Source of the DNA: JAOBAU01 sp034667465
Lineage (GTDB): Bacteria; Acidobacteriota; Thermoanaerobaculia; Gp7-AA8
DNA: 64,000 nt
Reading direction: 5' to 3'
NCBI GenBank assembly: GCA_034667465.1
Contig: JAXDJV010000008.1
Span: 1 to 64,000, forward strand
The stretch's first letter is position 1, and every line of letters begins with the position of its first letter. Shown piece by piece: positions 27,787 through 37,019 of the stretch. The notes under the pieces are model-generated. The model was not told where the DNA came from and searched no databases. It saw only the letters and a program-made list of their open reading frames with translations. Position numbers and translations under genes: made by a program.

Positions 27787-29955
27787 TCAGGGATGGTTGA
27801 TGCAGATCGAGTAGTTGCCGCCGCCGCTGTACGCGTAGATCCTCCAGCGGTAGGTACCTGCGGTCCCGCTGTAGTTCACGTTCTCAGTCGCGGTGGAACC
27901 TTCCGAGGCTGCAACCTGCGTCCACGTCGTGCCGCTCAGCTTCTGCAGGTAGAGATCGAAGTCGGTGCCGGTGCCGGTCAGGGCGCCGGTGTGCGCTCCG
28001 GAAACGCTCGAGGCATAGCCCGACGACGTCGGTGCGTACGCCGTTGCGCCGGTGCCGCTCAGCGTGCCGGTGTACGTGGTGCAGGTCGGAGGCGGAGCGC
28101 CGCCGGTGTAGGTCGCGTTGAGCGAAACGCCCGAGAAGGCCGCGTAGCCGTTGAGGCTGATGTACCAGTCGCCCGCGACCGGATTCGCAACCGTGACGGT
28201 TTCCGCGTTGCCGGAGAGATACGGACGGTAGTCATAGACGGTCGAGGTCGGAATCGCGCCGCGCTTCACGTACATATCGGCGTCGCCCGTACCACCCGAC
28301 ATCGTGATCTTGAGCTGGGTCTGGCTCGCAGGAACGGTGATCTTGTAGTTCGTCCAGCTGCCGGTGGCGCCGGAGATGCCGGTGACGGTTACGTTGTTCG
28401 AGAGAACGATGGTCGACGGCGGCGGAGTGGTGCCGCCCGGAGCGCCGACGGCGTCCCACGCCTTCTGAACGCTGTTGTATGCCGCGCCGGCCGTGCCGCC
28501 GTAGAGATCGGCCGCTGCCTGTGCTGTGCCGTTGCGCGCAGCCTGGAAGTTCGTCGATGAGGTGAAGTAAACGGTCAGCGCGCGATACCAAATGCGCTGC
28601 GCCATGTCGAGCGAGGTCGACGAGGTGGCGCTGAGGGCCGGAACGTTGACCGTGCTCTTGGCGCGCGGATGCGTGCCGCCCATGACCATCATGTAGTACG
28701 CGAGGTTGGCGATGCCGGAGTTCGTGTGGACGCCGCCGCTGTCGGACGTACCGGTGTAGCGGGTCGGGTACCAGTCGGAGTCGCCATAGACACCGGGATC
28801 TTTCATCGAGCGAAGAGCGTCGCCGGCAGTGCCGGGCGTGTAGATGTCTTCACCGACCAGCCACGTGTTGGCGTTCGGCGTGCCGGCGTTGTTCGTGTAG
28901 GCCTCGCAGGAGTTGCCGAGGATGTCGGAGGTCGCTTCGTTGAGCGCGCCTGATTCGTTCGAGTAGACGAGGCCGGCGGTGCGCTCGGTGACGGCGTGCG
29001 TCAGCTCGTGCGCGTCGACGTCGAGGGCGCGGGAGAGCGCGATGAACGTCGTGCCGTCGCCGTCGCCGTACACCATCTGCGTGCCATTCCAGAACGCGTT
29101 GTTGTACGAGGTCGAGTAGTGCGCCGACGACTTGATCGTCGCACCGGCGTTGTCGTACGAGTCGCGGGCGTGCACGTTCTTGTAGTAGTCGTACACGTTG
29201 CCGGCGTAGTTGTGCGCCGCATCGACCGCTGCATCACCGATGTTCGCGCTCGTCTCGGTCCGCTTCTGCGTGCCCGGGAGCGAGGTGCCGTTGTTCGCGG
29301 TGTACGTGATGCGGTTCCGCGCGTACTTGTACTCCGGAGCGACGAGGACGAGATCACCCGTCATTGCGTTGGCGTAGATCCGGTCGATCTGCGGACCGCG
29401 CGCGTCGACGTACTCGACACGCGTCGTCCACGCGAGGAAGAGCTGGCTCTTCTCGTTGACGACGTAAGTCAGCGTCGGCGACTCGATGAAGCGGCCGTTC
29501 AGGACGCCGTTCTGCTTCGCCGCCTTGTCGGTGGCGAGCGTGGCGTCGACCTTCGGGTTGCGGCCCGGATCGTCGTCGCCCGAGATCACGCGGCCGTTCA
29601 TTCCGATCACGCTGCCGGAGGCATCCGAGTGGATGATGTACTCGGCGCCGATGACCGGCAGACCGTTGAGCGTCTCCTGGAACTTCGTATGAGTCTGGCC
29701 CTTCGCATCTTTGAGCGAGCTCTTCGCGTCGAAGTCTTCAACGCCGTTCAGCTTGAGGAGCTGCTTCTGCGCCTTCAGGAAGTCTTTCGCGGCCTTGTCG
29801 CTGTTGCCTGCGAGCTTGCCGAGATCGCCCGTTACGAAGCTCGGGGTTCCCTTGTGGTCCGTTTCCTTGATGTTGATCTTGCTTTCGGAGGCGGGATTCT
29901 TCGCAAATGCGACCGTGGCCGTGAGGAGGAGCGTGGCAGTTAGCAGTCTCTTCAT
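27787..29955 (-). CDS. M4-family (thermolysin-like) secreted metalloprotease with two C-terminal beta domains
   Basis: A 722-residue prepropeptidase. Signal peptide (about 1-18), an FTP/PepSY-type inhibitory propeptide (about 30-190), then the M4 catalytic domain. Zinc motif HELTH is at 315-319 and the third zinc ligand Glu is in GALNEATSD near 339. GGVHTNSGIANLAYYMM holds the downstream active-site His region. Two C-terminal domains follow: a PPC-type domain (about 530-625; DADMYVKRGAIPT, GDWYISLNGYAAFSGV) and a second PPC-like beta domain (about 635-722; TDFDLYLQKLSG, YRWRIYAYSGGGNY). It degrades protein outside the cell. The 178-base upstream gap holds only a 6-bp hairpin (30083-30104). 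Confidence 0.95.
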   Translation of the reverse strand: MKRLLTATLLLTATVAFAKNPASESKINIKETDHKGTPSFVTGDLGKLAGNSDKAAKDFLKAQKQLLKLNGVEDFDAKSSLKDAKGQTHTKFQETLNGLPVIGAEYIIHSDASGSVIGMNGRVISGDDDPGRNPKVDATLATDKAAKQNGVLNGRFIESPTLTYVVNEKSQLFLAWTTRVEYVDARGPQIDRIYANAMTGDLVLVAPEYKYARNRITYTANNGTSLPGTQKRTETSANIGDAAVDAAHNYAGNVYDYYKNVHARDSYDNAGATIKSSAHYSTSYNNAFWNGTQMVYGDGDGTTFIALSRALDVDAHELTHAVTERTAGLVYSNESGALNEATSDILGNSCEAYTNNAGTPNANTWLVGEDIYTPGTAGDALRSMKDPGVYGDSDWYPTRYTGTSDSGGVHTNSGIANLAYYMMVMGGTHPRAKSTVNVPALSATSSTSLDMAQRIWYRALTVYFTSSTNFQAARNGTAQAAADLYGGTAGAAYNSVQKAWDAVGAPGGTTPPPSTIVLSNNVTVTGISGATGSWTNYKITVPASQTQLKITMSGGTGDADMYVKRGAIPTSTVYDYRPYLSGNAETVTVANPVAGDWYISLNGYAAFSGVSLNATYTGGAPPPTCTTYTGTLSGTGATAYAPTSSGYASSVSGAHTGALTGTGTDFDLYLQKLSGTTWTQVAASEGSTATENVNYSGTAGTYRWRIYAYSGGGNYSICINHP

Positions 29956-30133
29956 GAACGCCTTTTCCTTTTGTGTGTCAGTTAGTAATCAGCCCGTAGG
30001 CAGGACGACACAAAGGCACGGCGTGAGCCAACTATGCAACTGCTTGAAAACAAACGGCTTATTTGAAATCGACCCTTCGTGTGGCCTGAAACTTGATCCA
30101 GGCCGTGTGAAAAATCTGTAAACGGCGGATCAA

Positions 30134-32227
30134 TTAACTACCCGTGTGTTCACTCGCCGACCCTCCTGATCGCCGCTTCCGCCATTTTGTTGCCGCGGCG
30201 TGTTCGCCCCAGCGGTCGAGGCTGTCAGCGGCAAAGCCAATCGTGTCGGAATCGGGCTTCGCATCGATCATCCGCTCCAGCGTTGCGAATGCGGCGGCCC
30301 GATCGCCGCGCATAATCCGCATCAGCGCGAGGTCGGCATATGTCTGCAGGTCGCGCGGCGCGCTCGCGATCTCCAGCTCCATTTCGCGCTCGGCGTCGGG
30401 AAGACGCCCGAGGTGCGCGAGCGCGTCGCCGGCGACATAGTGGAAGCCACGCGGGAGTGATTCGCCGGTGCGGCGGCGGGTGACGTCGGCGTCACGCAGG
30501 AGCGACACGGTGCGCGCGTAATCACGCTCGTTCGCCGCGATGCGCGCGGAGAGAAAGAGCGCATGCCCGCGTTCGTTCGGGAAATGTTCGGCCTCCGCCT
30601 CTTCACGTTTCGCGCGCGCTTCGTCGTGACGTGCAAGCGCGATCTCGCCAAGCAGCAGATGCGCTCCTGCCGGCTCGCTCTCCACCGCCGCCGCGGCATG
30701 CGCGGCCGCTTCATCGAGCTTTCCCGCATCGAGCAGCGAGGCGGCGGCGCTCAGCGCGAACTCGCCTGCCAGTCGCGGCGTGACGCGAATCCCTTCTTCG
30801 TACATCGCCGCCGCGCGTGCGTGATCGCCGGCGTTGTCATACGCGGACGCGAGTTGATCGCGCACGTCGCTCCATCGCGGATTCGCGGCGAGCAGCGCTT
30901 CCATCCGCGAGATCGCTTCACGCTCTCTCCCCTGCCGCCGCAGCTCGGCGATCTCTTTCAGCCGCGCGAAATCGGCGAGGCATTCGCGGGTGTCGCGCAG
31001 CGATGCTTCGTCTGCACCCGCGCTGACGTAGCCGAGCGCGGCGAGCTTCTTCGCTTCTTCGGGCGCGATCGCCTCAGGTTTCGCGAATGCGCCGCCGATC
31101 ATCGCGATCGTCTCGCGCGCACTCGCGAGCGCGCGCCGTTCGCGCGCGATCACATTGTTTTTCTCCGCGCGATCGTGCGCGACGTCGAAGACTTCGGCGT
31201 GCATGCCGTCGATGACGTGCCGTCCGCGATCGACGATCGAGCGGAGCTCGCTGCAGCCGAGGTGGATGCGCGCGTAGAGCGACTCCGAGTAGATCGCGTG
31301 CGGTGTGCGCGTGCCGAGGAGCGATGCGCCGCGTGCTGGCGGCGGGGTGATGTGCGCGGCGGCGAGAATCGTCGGCATGACGTCGATGAGCTGCGCCGGC
31401 GCGTCGTCGATTCGTTTCTCGCGCGCATGTGGCGTCTTCACGATCAGCGGAACCTGCAGCGCTTCGCGATAGAGAAGGATGCCGTGCTCCTGCTCGCCGT
31501 GATCCATCAGCCCTTCGCCGTGATCCGACACGAGGACGATCAGCGCGCGATCGTAGATTCCACGCCTGCGCAGGAAGTCGAGGAAGCGGCCGGTGATGGC
31601 GTCGGCGCGCTTGACGTCGGCGTCGTACGTCGGCGTGTACGGCGTGTGCGGCTCGTAGAGATGGAGGAAGTAGAAGAACGGCTGCGTGTCGTGCGACGCG
31701 ATCCACTCTTCGGCGATCTTCTCGGTGACGTCGCCGCGACGCTGCAGCGCGCCGCTCGGTGCGCCGTCGACGATGCCGATGGCGTCGTCGTAATCATCGA
31801 AACCGGACGCGGCGCCGCTCTCGCGTCGCAACACGTACGCGGAGACCGCGGCGCCGGTGCGATAGCCGTTTCTCTTCAACAGCGCCGCGATGGTCGGATG
31901 CGCGTTCGCGTCGAAACGATAGCCGCCGTTGTCGCGCACGCCATGCTCCGGCGGCAGCGCGCCGGTGAAGATCGAGAGATGCGACGGCAGCGTCAGCGGC
32001 GAGTGCGACCAGGCGTTGTGGAAGTCGATCGAATCGCGCGAAAGGGCGCTGATGTTCGGCGTGCGCGCGGGGTCGATGCGATCGGCGCGCAGCGTATCGA
32101 TCGAGATCAGGATGATCGGCGGATGCGTTTCGCGGCGCGCGCACGCTGTCAGGACGACCATTAGTAAAAGGAAAAGACGCGCCTGCCGCACAGCCGGCGA
32201 TGGTAACGCGCTCGTGACTTCTGGCAC
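30134..32227 (-). CDS. Sulfatase/alkaline-phosphatase-fold lipoprotein with TPR tail
   Basis: A 697-residue lipoprotein (LLLMVVLTAC lipobox, Cys about 29). The sulfatase-like domain (about 36-310) has metal-binding SIDTLRADR and VLVSDHGEGL, and the nucleophile region HSPLTLPSHLSIFTG. The nucleophile site is T/S before LPSH, not the C/S-x-P-x-R needed for formylglycine, so it is probably not a true sulfatase; phosphodiesterase or phosphoryl-transferase activity is more likely. Residues about 400-690 are TPR repeats. The start is a GTG at 32227, only 23 bases from the divergent pilT start. The gene at 38091 has the same fold-plus-TPR plan. Confidence 0.85.
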   Translation of the reverse strand: MPEVTSALPSPAVRQARLFLLLMVVLTACARRETHPPIILISIDTLRADRIDPARTPNISALSRDSIDFHNAWSHSPLTLPSHLSIFTGALPPEHGVRDNGGYRFDANAHPTIAALLKRNGYRTGAAVSAYVLRRESGAASGFDDYDDAIGIVDGAPSGALQRRGDVTEKIAEEWIASHDTQPFFYFLHLYEPHTPYTPTYDADVKRADAITGRFLDFLRRRGIYDRALIVLVSDHGEGLMDHGEQEHGILLYREALQVPLIVKTPHAREKRIDDAPAQLIDVMPTILAAAHITPPPARGASLLGTRTPHAIYSESLYARIHLGCSELRSIVDRGRHVIDGMHAEVFDVAHDRAEKNNVIARERRALASARETIAMIGGAFAKPEAIAPEEAKKLAALGYVSAGADEASLRDTRECLADFARLKEIAELRRQGREREAISRMEALLAANPRWSDVRDQLASAYDNAGDHARAAAMYEEGIRVTPRLAGEFALSAAASLLDAGKLDEAAAHAAAAVESEPAGAHLLLGEIALARHDEARAKREEAEAEHFPNERGHALFLSARIAANERDYARTVSLLRDADVTRRRTGESLPRGFHYVAGDALAHLGRLPDAEREMELEIASAPRDLQTYADLALMRIMRGDRAAAFATLERMIDAKPDSDTIGFAADSLDRWGEHAAATKWRKRRSGGSASEHTGS

Positions 32228-32250
32228 GCTTCATTCGTAACAAGCGATCG

Positions 32251-33474
32251 ATGGCTAACAAACTGATCCGCGACCCGGAGCTCGAGCAACTCGTCCAGCA
32301 GCTGAACCGGAGCGGCGCGCCGGCCGCTGCCGCCGACGACGATCCGGTCGATGCCGGCGGTCCGCAATTTCCTCCTGCGACGCTCGGCGAAGGGAATCCG
32401 TTCGAACGGCTGCTGATCGAGATGGCGCAGCGTGGCGCGAGCGATCTGCTCGTCGTCGCCGGTATGCCGCCGGTGCTGCGCGTCAGCGGACGTCTTACGC
32501 GGAGCGATGGCGACGTGCTCGATGCCGACGACGTCAACTCGCTCCTCTCGACGCTGCTCACAGCGGCGCTGCGCGAGCGAATCGAGACGCACGGCTCGGC
32601 CGATTTCTCACTGCGCCTCGCGCATGCGGCGAGCGAGGACCGGCGCGCGTGGCGATTCCGCGTCAACGTCCATCGCCAGCGCGGGACGTACGCGGCCGCG
32701 GTGCGCGCGCTGCCGTCCGAGGTGCCGAATCTCTCGCAGCTGAACCTCCCGCCCGCGCTCGGCGAGCTGGTGAAACCGACGCGCGGCCTCGTGCTCGTCT
32801 GCGGTCCGACCGGCTCCGGAAAGTCGACGACGCTCGCGGCGCTGGTCGGCGAGATCAATCGCAGCGAAGCGCGTCACATCATCTCGATCGAAGATCCGAT
32901 CGAGTACGAGCATCGCAACGCGCAGTCGATCATCGAGCAGATCGAGATCGGCCGCGACGCGCCGTCGTTCCCGGCCGCGCTGCGCGCCGCACTTCGTCAG
33001 GATCCCGACGTGATCGTGGTCGGCGAGATGCGCGACCTCGAAACGGTTGCCACGGCGCTGACCGCGGCCGAGACCGGCCATCTCATCCTCGCGACGCTGC
33101 ACACGAGCGACACCGCCAGCGCGATTCAGCGCGTTGTCGACGTCTTCCCGCCCGGACAGCAGACGCAGATTCGCCAGCAGTTGGCGCTCAGCCTCAACGC
33201 CATCGTCGTGCAGCAGCTCATCCCGCGCTCGGACGGCGGCGGCCGCGCCGTCGCCGTCGAAGTGCTGCTCGCCAATCACGCGGTGCGCAATCACATCCGC
33301 AACGAGAAACTGCAGAACCTCATCACCGAGATCACCGTCGGCAAACGCGCCGGGATGATCTCGCTGGAAGACTCGCTGCTGCGGCTCGTACAACAGGGAG
33401 CGATCACGCTGGATGACGCGCGCGTCCGTTCGTCGCGTCCCGACGAGCTGGAGAGTTTGATGCGGACGCGGTGA
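32251..33474 (+). CDS. pilT: PilT-type retraction ATPase
   Basis: A 407-residue ATPase of the type IV pilus/type II secretion family. It has an unusually long N-terminal segment of about 45 residues. Walker A GPTGSGKST lies at 185-193, the Asp box SIEDPIEYEH follows, then Walker B DPDVIVVGEMRD and the His box ETGHLILATLHTSDTA. The PilT C-terminal motif AIRNLIRE appears as AVRNHIRN, a modest variation. It powers pilus retraction. No other pil gene is in the window; pilT paralogues are often scattered. Convergent with the next gene, 3 bases between stops. Confidence 0.93.
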   Translation: MANKLIRDPELEQLVQQLNRSGAPAAAADDDPVDAGGPQFPPATLGEGNPFERLLIEMAQRGASDLLVVAGMPPVLRVSGRLTRSDGDVLDADDVNSLLSTLLTAALRERIETHGSADFSLRLAHAASEDRRAWRFRVNVHRQRGTYAAAVRALPSEVPNLSQLNLPPALGELVKPTRGLVLVCGPTGSGKSTTLAALVGEINRSEARHIISIEDPIEYEHRNAQSIIEQIEIGRDAPSFPAALRAALRQDPDVIVVGEMRDLETVATALTAAETGHLILATLHTSDTASAIQRVVDVFPPGQQTQIRQQLALSLNAIVVQQLIPRSDGGGRAVAVEVLLANHAVRNHIRNEKLQNLITEITVGKRAGMISLEDSLLRLVQQGAITLDDARVRSSRPDELESLMRTR

Positions 33475-33477
33475 AGG

Positions 33478-35556
33478 TCACGGCGTCGTGCGCGGTTTAA
33501 AAATGAGACGAACGTCGGCGCGTCCCGGCGTTAGCGCCACTTCAACCGGCGCCGCGGCGTTCGCGAGTCCGCGCACGATCGCATCGCGCTCCTCCGGCGT
33601 CTGGTAGGGCCAGATTCCGTACATCCCGGAAGGAAGAAGGCGGAGCGTCACCTGACCGGCGACGTCGGTGCGAAACGAGCCGGCCGTGCGCTGCAGGCAG
33701 GCGGTGACTGCAGGCGGCACGATGGTGCCGTTGAACTTCAGCAGCAGCGCGACATTCGCCGCCGCTTCGCCGGTCGTGGTGCGCGCAAGGACATTCATCG
33801 CCGCGACCGGCGCCGGCACGACGATACGCCGCGGATGATCGTCGAACGCCACGTCCGCAACGGCGAACGATCCCGACGGCGGCACGATCCAGATTTGTTT
33901 TCGCGACCCGCGCCGAATCGGGAGCTTCACTTCGCCGAGCGCGTTCGTCCGCTCCAGCGTGTCGTACTCGGTGCCGCCGTTCACGAGGTCGGCGAGCACG
34001 ATGGCATCGGCGATCGGATTGCCGGCCGCGTCGACGATGACGAGGTCGGTCGCCTCCTGACGCTCCATCCGAATGACGACGTCGCGCACTTTGTCGGCGT
34101 TGCCGAGCGTCATGCGAATGCCGCGACTGGCGACATAGCCGTTCGCCCAAACGGTGAAGGCGTGCTCGCCGGCCATACCGACGAGCTCGAAGTCGCCGCG
34201 GCGATCGGTCGTGATCGTGCGTGAAAACGACATTCCGTCGCCCACGGATTCGATCTGCACATTCGCGTCTGCGATTCCCTCTCCATTCGCTGCATCGACG
34301 ACATGACCGACGACGCGAAGATCGGGAACGTCGAGCTGCCATTCCGCGGTGCCGACGTCTTCCAGTTCGCGAAGCGTTCGAAATGGCGCCGGGAGCGTCG
34401 GATGCTCGATCTCGATGAGAAACGTTCCGTGGTCCCACGCCGATACGCGGAACTCGCCCGCGGCGTCGGTGGTCAGCTCCCCTTTCATGTCACTCTGCTG
34501 CGATGCCACGACGTGCGCCGACGGCAGCGGCGCGGTCCCATGACGAACGCGTCCGCTGATCTCGGTCGGCGAGATGGTCAATGTGCTGACGACCTCCGGC
34601 AGATCATCGACGTGCACGTTGACCAGCTTCTGTTCGAGCGGCCCGGTTCCGCGGACTTCGACGATGTAGTCGCCGGGATCGACTCGCGCGAACGTCGCGC
34701 GCGGCGCCGCCTCTTTCTCGTCGATGCGCTCACGTCTGCGCCCGCGAGGGCGCGACAGCGTCACCTTCGCGCGATCGACACCAATCAGCTCGACATTGAG
34801 CATGCTGCCACGATGAAGATCGATCGGGAGGACGACCGTGTCGCCGTCGGCGCGCGCGAGATCGACGACGTGCGTCGCATATGCAGGATGCGTCGTCACG
34901 ATGCGCCATGGCGGAGGAGTGGTGATCAGCAGCTCGAAGTTCCCATCGACGCCGGTCGTACTTTTCGCGCCGCCATCTTCGGATGCAACCGTCGCCGCGG
35001 CGACGGGCCGCCGTGTTGCGGAGTCCGCGACGCGACCGCGGACGAGTAACGCCGGCTCCATTCGCAACTCGCCGAGGTCGACGACTCGCTCCGCGACCGC
35101 GATCGGTGCACGCCGCAATGGCCGCGCGCGCGGAGCGTCGAGCAGCAGTGTGTACGTCGCCGGCTGAACCCGGACGGTGATCGCCCGCGGCTTCGCCGAA
35201 ACCGGGATGCGCCAGCGCCACGTCGCCGATCCATCCGCGGCGCTTAGCGTGACATTGAGCGGATCGCGCGTTCCGCGCGGTGCCACCGGCACAAATGTGA
35301 GCGTTCCACCGGCCGCGGCGAGGTCGATGGCGGTTCCGTTCGCAGCGTTGCGTGTCGCCACGAATCGATCGCCCGCCGCGCTTCGCCAGAGTGCAGTGCG
35401 CGTTGTGGATGGAACCGCAACGACGGAGGTGGAGGTTTCCTGACAGTGAACCGTTTCGTCGACGGCTGCGCCATCACTGACGCAGAGCGACCCGGCCCAC
35501 GGTTCCGAAGGAGCCGTCGCAGCGCGTAGCGCGAATAAAAGAAGGATGGTGTACAC
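33478..35556 (-). CDS. Secreted protein with multiple carboxypeptidase-regulatory-like beta domains
   Basis: A 692-residue protein with a short signal peptide. It contains at least four CarboxypepD_reg/Ig-like beta-sandwich repeats, marked by patterns such as GRVADSATRRPVAAATVASE, GRVRHGTAPLPSAHVVASQQ, GHVVDAANGEGIADANVQIE and VDAAGNPIADAIVLADLVNG, each followed by a T/G-D-x-x-G-x-F/V strand. No catalytic residues are seen. Such repeats form extracellular structural or binding modules and are abundant in Acidobacteriota and Bacteroidota. GTG start at 35556. Precise role unknown. Confidence 0.75.
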   Translation of the reverse strand: MYTILLLFALRAATAPSEPWAGSLCVSDGAAVDETVHCQETSTSVVAVPSTTRTALWRSAAGDRFVATRNAANGTAIDLAAAGGTLTFVPVAPRGTRDPLNVTLSAADGSATWRWRIPVSAKPRAITVRVQPATYTLLLDAPRARPLRRAPIAVAERVVDLGELRMEPALLVRGRVADSATRRPVAAATVASEDGGAKSTTGVDGNFELLITTPPPWRIVTTHPAYATHVVDLARADGDTVVLPIDLHRGSMLNVELIGVDRAKVTLSRPRGRRRERIDEKEAAPRATFARVDPGDYIVEVRGTGPLEQKLVNVHVDDLPEVVSTLTISPTEISGRVRHGTAPLPSAHVVASQQSDMKGELTTDAAGEFRVSAWDHGTFLIEIEHPTLPAPFRTLRELEDVGTAEWQLDVPDLRVVGHVVDAANGEGIADANVQIESVGDGMSFSRTITTDRRGDFELVGMAGEHAFTVWANGYVASRGIRMTLGNADKVRDVVIRMERQEATDLVIVDAAGNPIADAIVLADLVNGGTEYDTLERTNALGEVKLPIRRGSRKQIWIVPPSGSFAVADVAFDDHPRRIVVPAPVAAMNVLARTTTGEAAANVALLLKFNGTIVPPAVTACLQRTAGSFRTDVAGQVTLRLLPSGMYGIWPYQTPEERDAIVRGLANAAAPVEVALTPGRADVRLIFKPRTTP

Positions 35557-35578
35557 GCGCGTCAGTTAAGCGACGGCC

Positions 35579-35675
35579 GTCATCCTGAGCGTTAGCGAAG
35601 GATCCGGGCGGGCGGTGCGACGAACTGCCGACGCTCGCCCCGCCCGCCCGGGTCCCTCGCTACGCTCGGGATGAC
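35579..35675. repeat. Palindromic dispersed repeat (GTCATCCTGAGCG family)
   Basis: Left arm GTCATCCTGAGCGTTAGCGA, right arm CTCGCTACGCTCGGGATGAC, with inner GGATCCGGGCGGGCGG against CCGCCCGGGTCC. It lies in the 269-base gap between two divergent genes. The rest of this gap (35676-35825) shows no clear signal. Confidence 0.88.
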
Positions 35676-35825
35676 GGCGCAGTCGGCGGTGGATTCCTCG
35701 AGTCGTTCCCCGAGTACACTGCGGCACCTGCGCCTCGCACGCGATCGTCACGAACATGAGTCTCACAAAAAACGGGCAACTAATCTATGCGTCACTCCGC
35801 CCGCAATGTCAACGAAACGACTCTT

Positions 35826-37019
35826 ATGCGTGACCTCCGCCCTCTCCTCCTCGTAGTCGCCATCGCGGCCGCGGCGAACTTCGCGTACTTTCACTACGGC
35901 AATGGCGACTTTTTCTATCCCGACTCCTTCACGTATCTCACTCCGGCGAAGAGTCTGTTGCACGGCGTTGGATTCGTTACTAACGGCAGGCCGGAAACGA
36001 TGCGGACGCCGGTTTATCCGCTGCTGCTTGCGCTCATCGGATTGCGCGTCGTCGCGACCGTCGTGTTGCAGCATCTGCTGAACATTGCGCTCGCGGCGGG
36101 GGTGTGGTGGGTGGTGCGGCGGCGCGGCGGATCGGCGTGGCTCGCATTTGGCGCGGCGATGTTGTTCGCGCTCGATGTTCCTTCGCTGCATTACTCGAAC
36201 AAAGTTCTCACCGAAACGCTCTTCGCGGCGCTGCTCTTCGTCATCTTCCTCCTCACGCTTCGCGCGACTTCGCGACGTGCGCTCGTCATCGACGGACTGC
36301 TCGTCGGCGCGCTGGTGCTCGTCCGTCCGGTCGCCATCGCGTATGTCGTCGTCATCGCGATCTTCTTCGCGATCACGCGCGTTCGAGGGATCGCGCTGTT
36401 CGTCATCGCGGCGCTCATCCTGCCGCTCGGGTGGGCGGCGCGGAACTGGCGCGAGACCGGCGTCTTCACGGTCTCATCGATCGCCGGGACGAACCTGCTG
36501 ATGTATCGCGCGGCCGGCGCGATTGCGATGGAGACTGACGACGACTTCGCACCCGCGCTCGCCGACGCGCAACAGGAACTGCTCGAGGTCGCCGAGGAGC
36601 AGTTGATGGACGGCATGTCGCACGCGCAGCGTTCCGTCATCTACAGCAGCATCGGCCGCAAAGTGTTGCGCGAACATCCGCGCGGCGCATCCCTGCTGAC
36701 TCTCCGCGGACTGCTCGTCAACGCGTTCGACAGCGACTGGGAAGCGATCATGATCGTCAGCAGCGTGCCGTCGTCGATCATTCAGCTCGCCATCGACGCC
36801 TTCACCGCGATCTCATTCGCCGCCGCGCTCCTCGGCATCTTCGCGCTCTGGCATCGCGATCGTCCGCTGTCGCTGCTCATCGCGCTCACCGTCGCCTACT
36901 TCCTCTTCATCGCCGCCGGCGGCGAAGCGGAAGCGCGCTTTCGCGTGCCGGTGGCGCCGATGCTCGCCATCGCCGCGGCGCACGGCTTCGCTAAGGCGCG
37001 ATCGACTCCATCTCGATGA
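35826..37019 (+). CDS. GT39-like (GT-C fold) membrane glycosyltransferase
   Basis: About 397 residues with roughly nine or ten membrane helices. After the first helix comes FYPDSFTYLTPAKSLLHGVG then FVTNGRPETMRTPVYPLLLA, the acidic first periplasmic loop (D in PDSF) followed by the RTPGYP-like motif of the PMT_2/ArnT group. It should transfer a sugar from a polyprenyl-phosphate donor on the periplasmic side. The last helices lead to GGEAEARFRVPVAPMLAIA, typical of the family's C-terminus. ATG 35826 (MRDLRPLLLVVAIAAAANF) is preferred to one 13 codons upstream. Overlaps the converging gene by 29 bases. Confidence 0.82.
   Translation: MRDLRPLLLVVAIAAAANFAYFHYGNGDFFYPDSFTYLTPAKSLLHGVGFVTNGRPETMRTPVYPLLLALIGLRVVATVVLQHLLNIALAAGVWWVVRRRGGSAWLAFGAAMLFALDVPSLHYSNKVLTETLFAALLFVIFLLTLRATSRRALVIDGLLVGALVLVRPVAIAYVVVIAIFFAITRVRGIALFVIAALILPLGWAARNWRETGVFTVSSIAGTNLLMYRAAGAIAMETDDDFAPALADAQQELLEVAEEQLMDGMSHAQRSVIYSSIGRKVLREHPRGASLLTLRGLLVNAFDSDWEAIMIVSSVPSSIIQLAIDAFTAISFAAALLGIFALWHRDRPLSLLIALTVAYFLFIAAGGEAEARFRVPVAPMLAIAAAHGFAKARSTPSR

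Noticed and set aside
30134..32227. Active arylsulfatase needing formylglycine
   Set aside because: The C/S-x-P-x-R modification motif is absent and no sulfatase-modifying enzyme gene is near.
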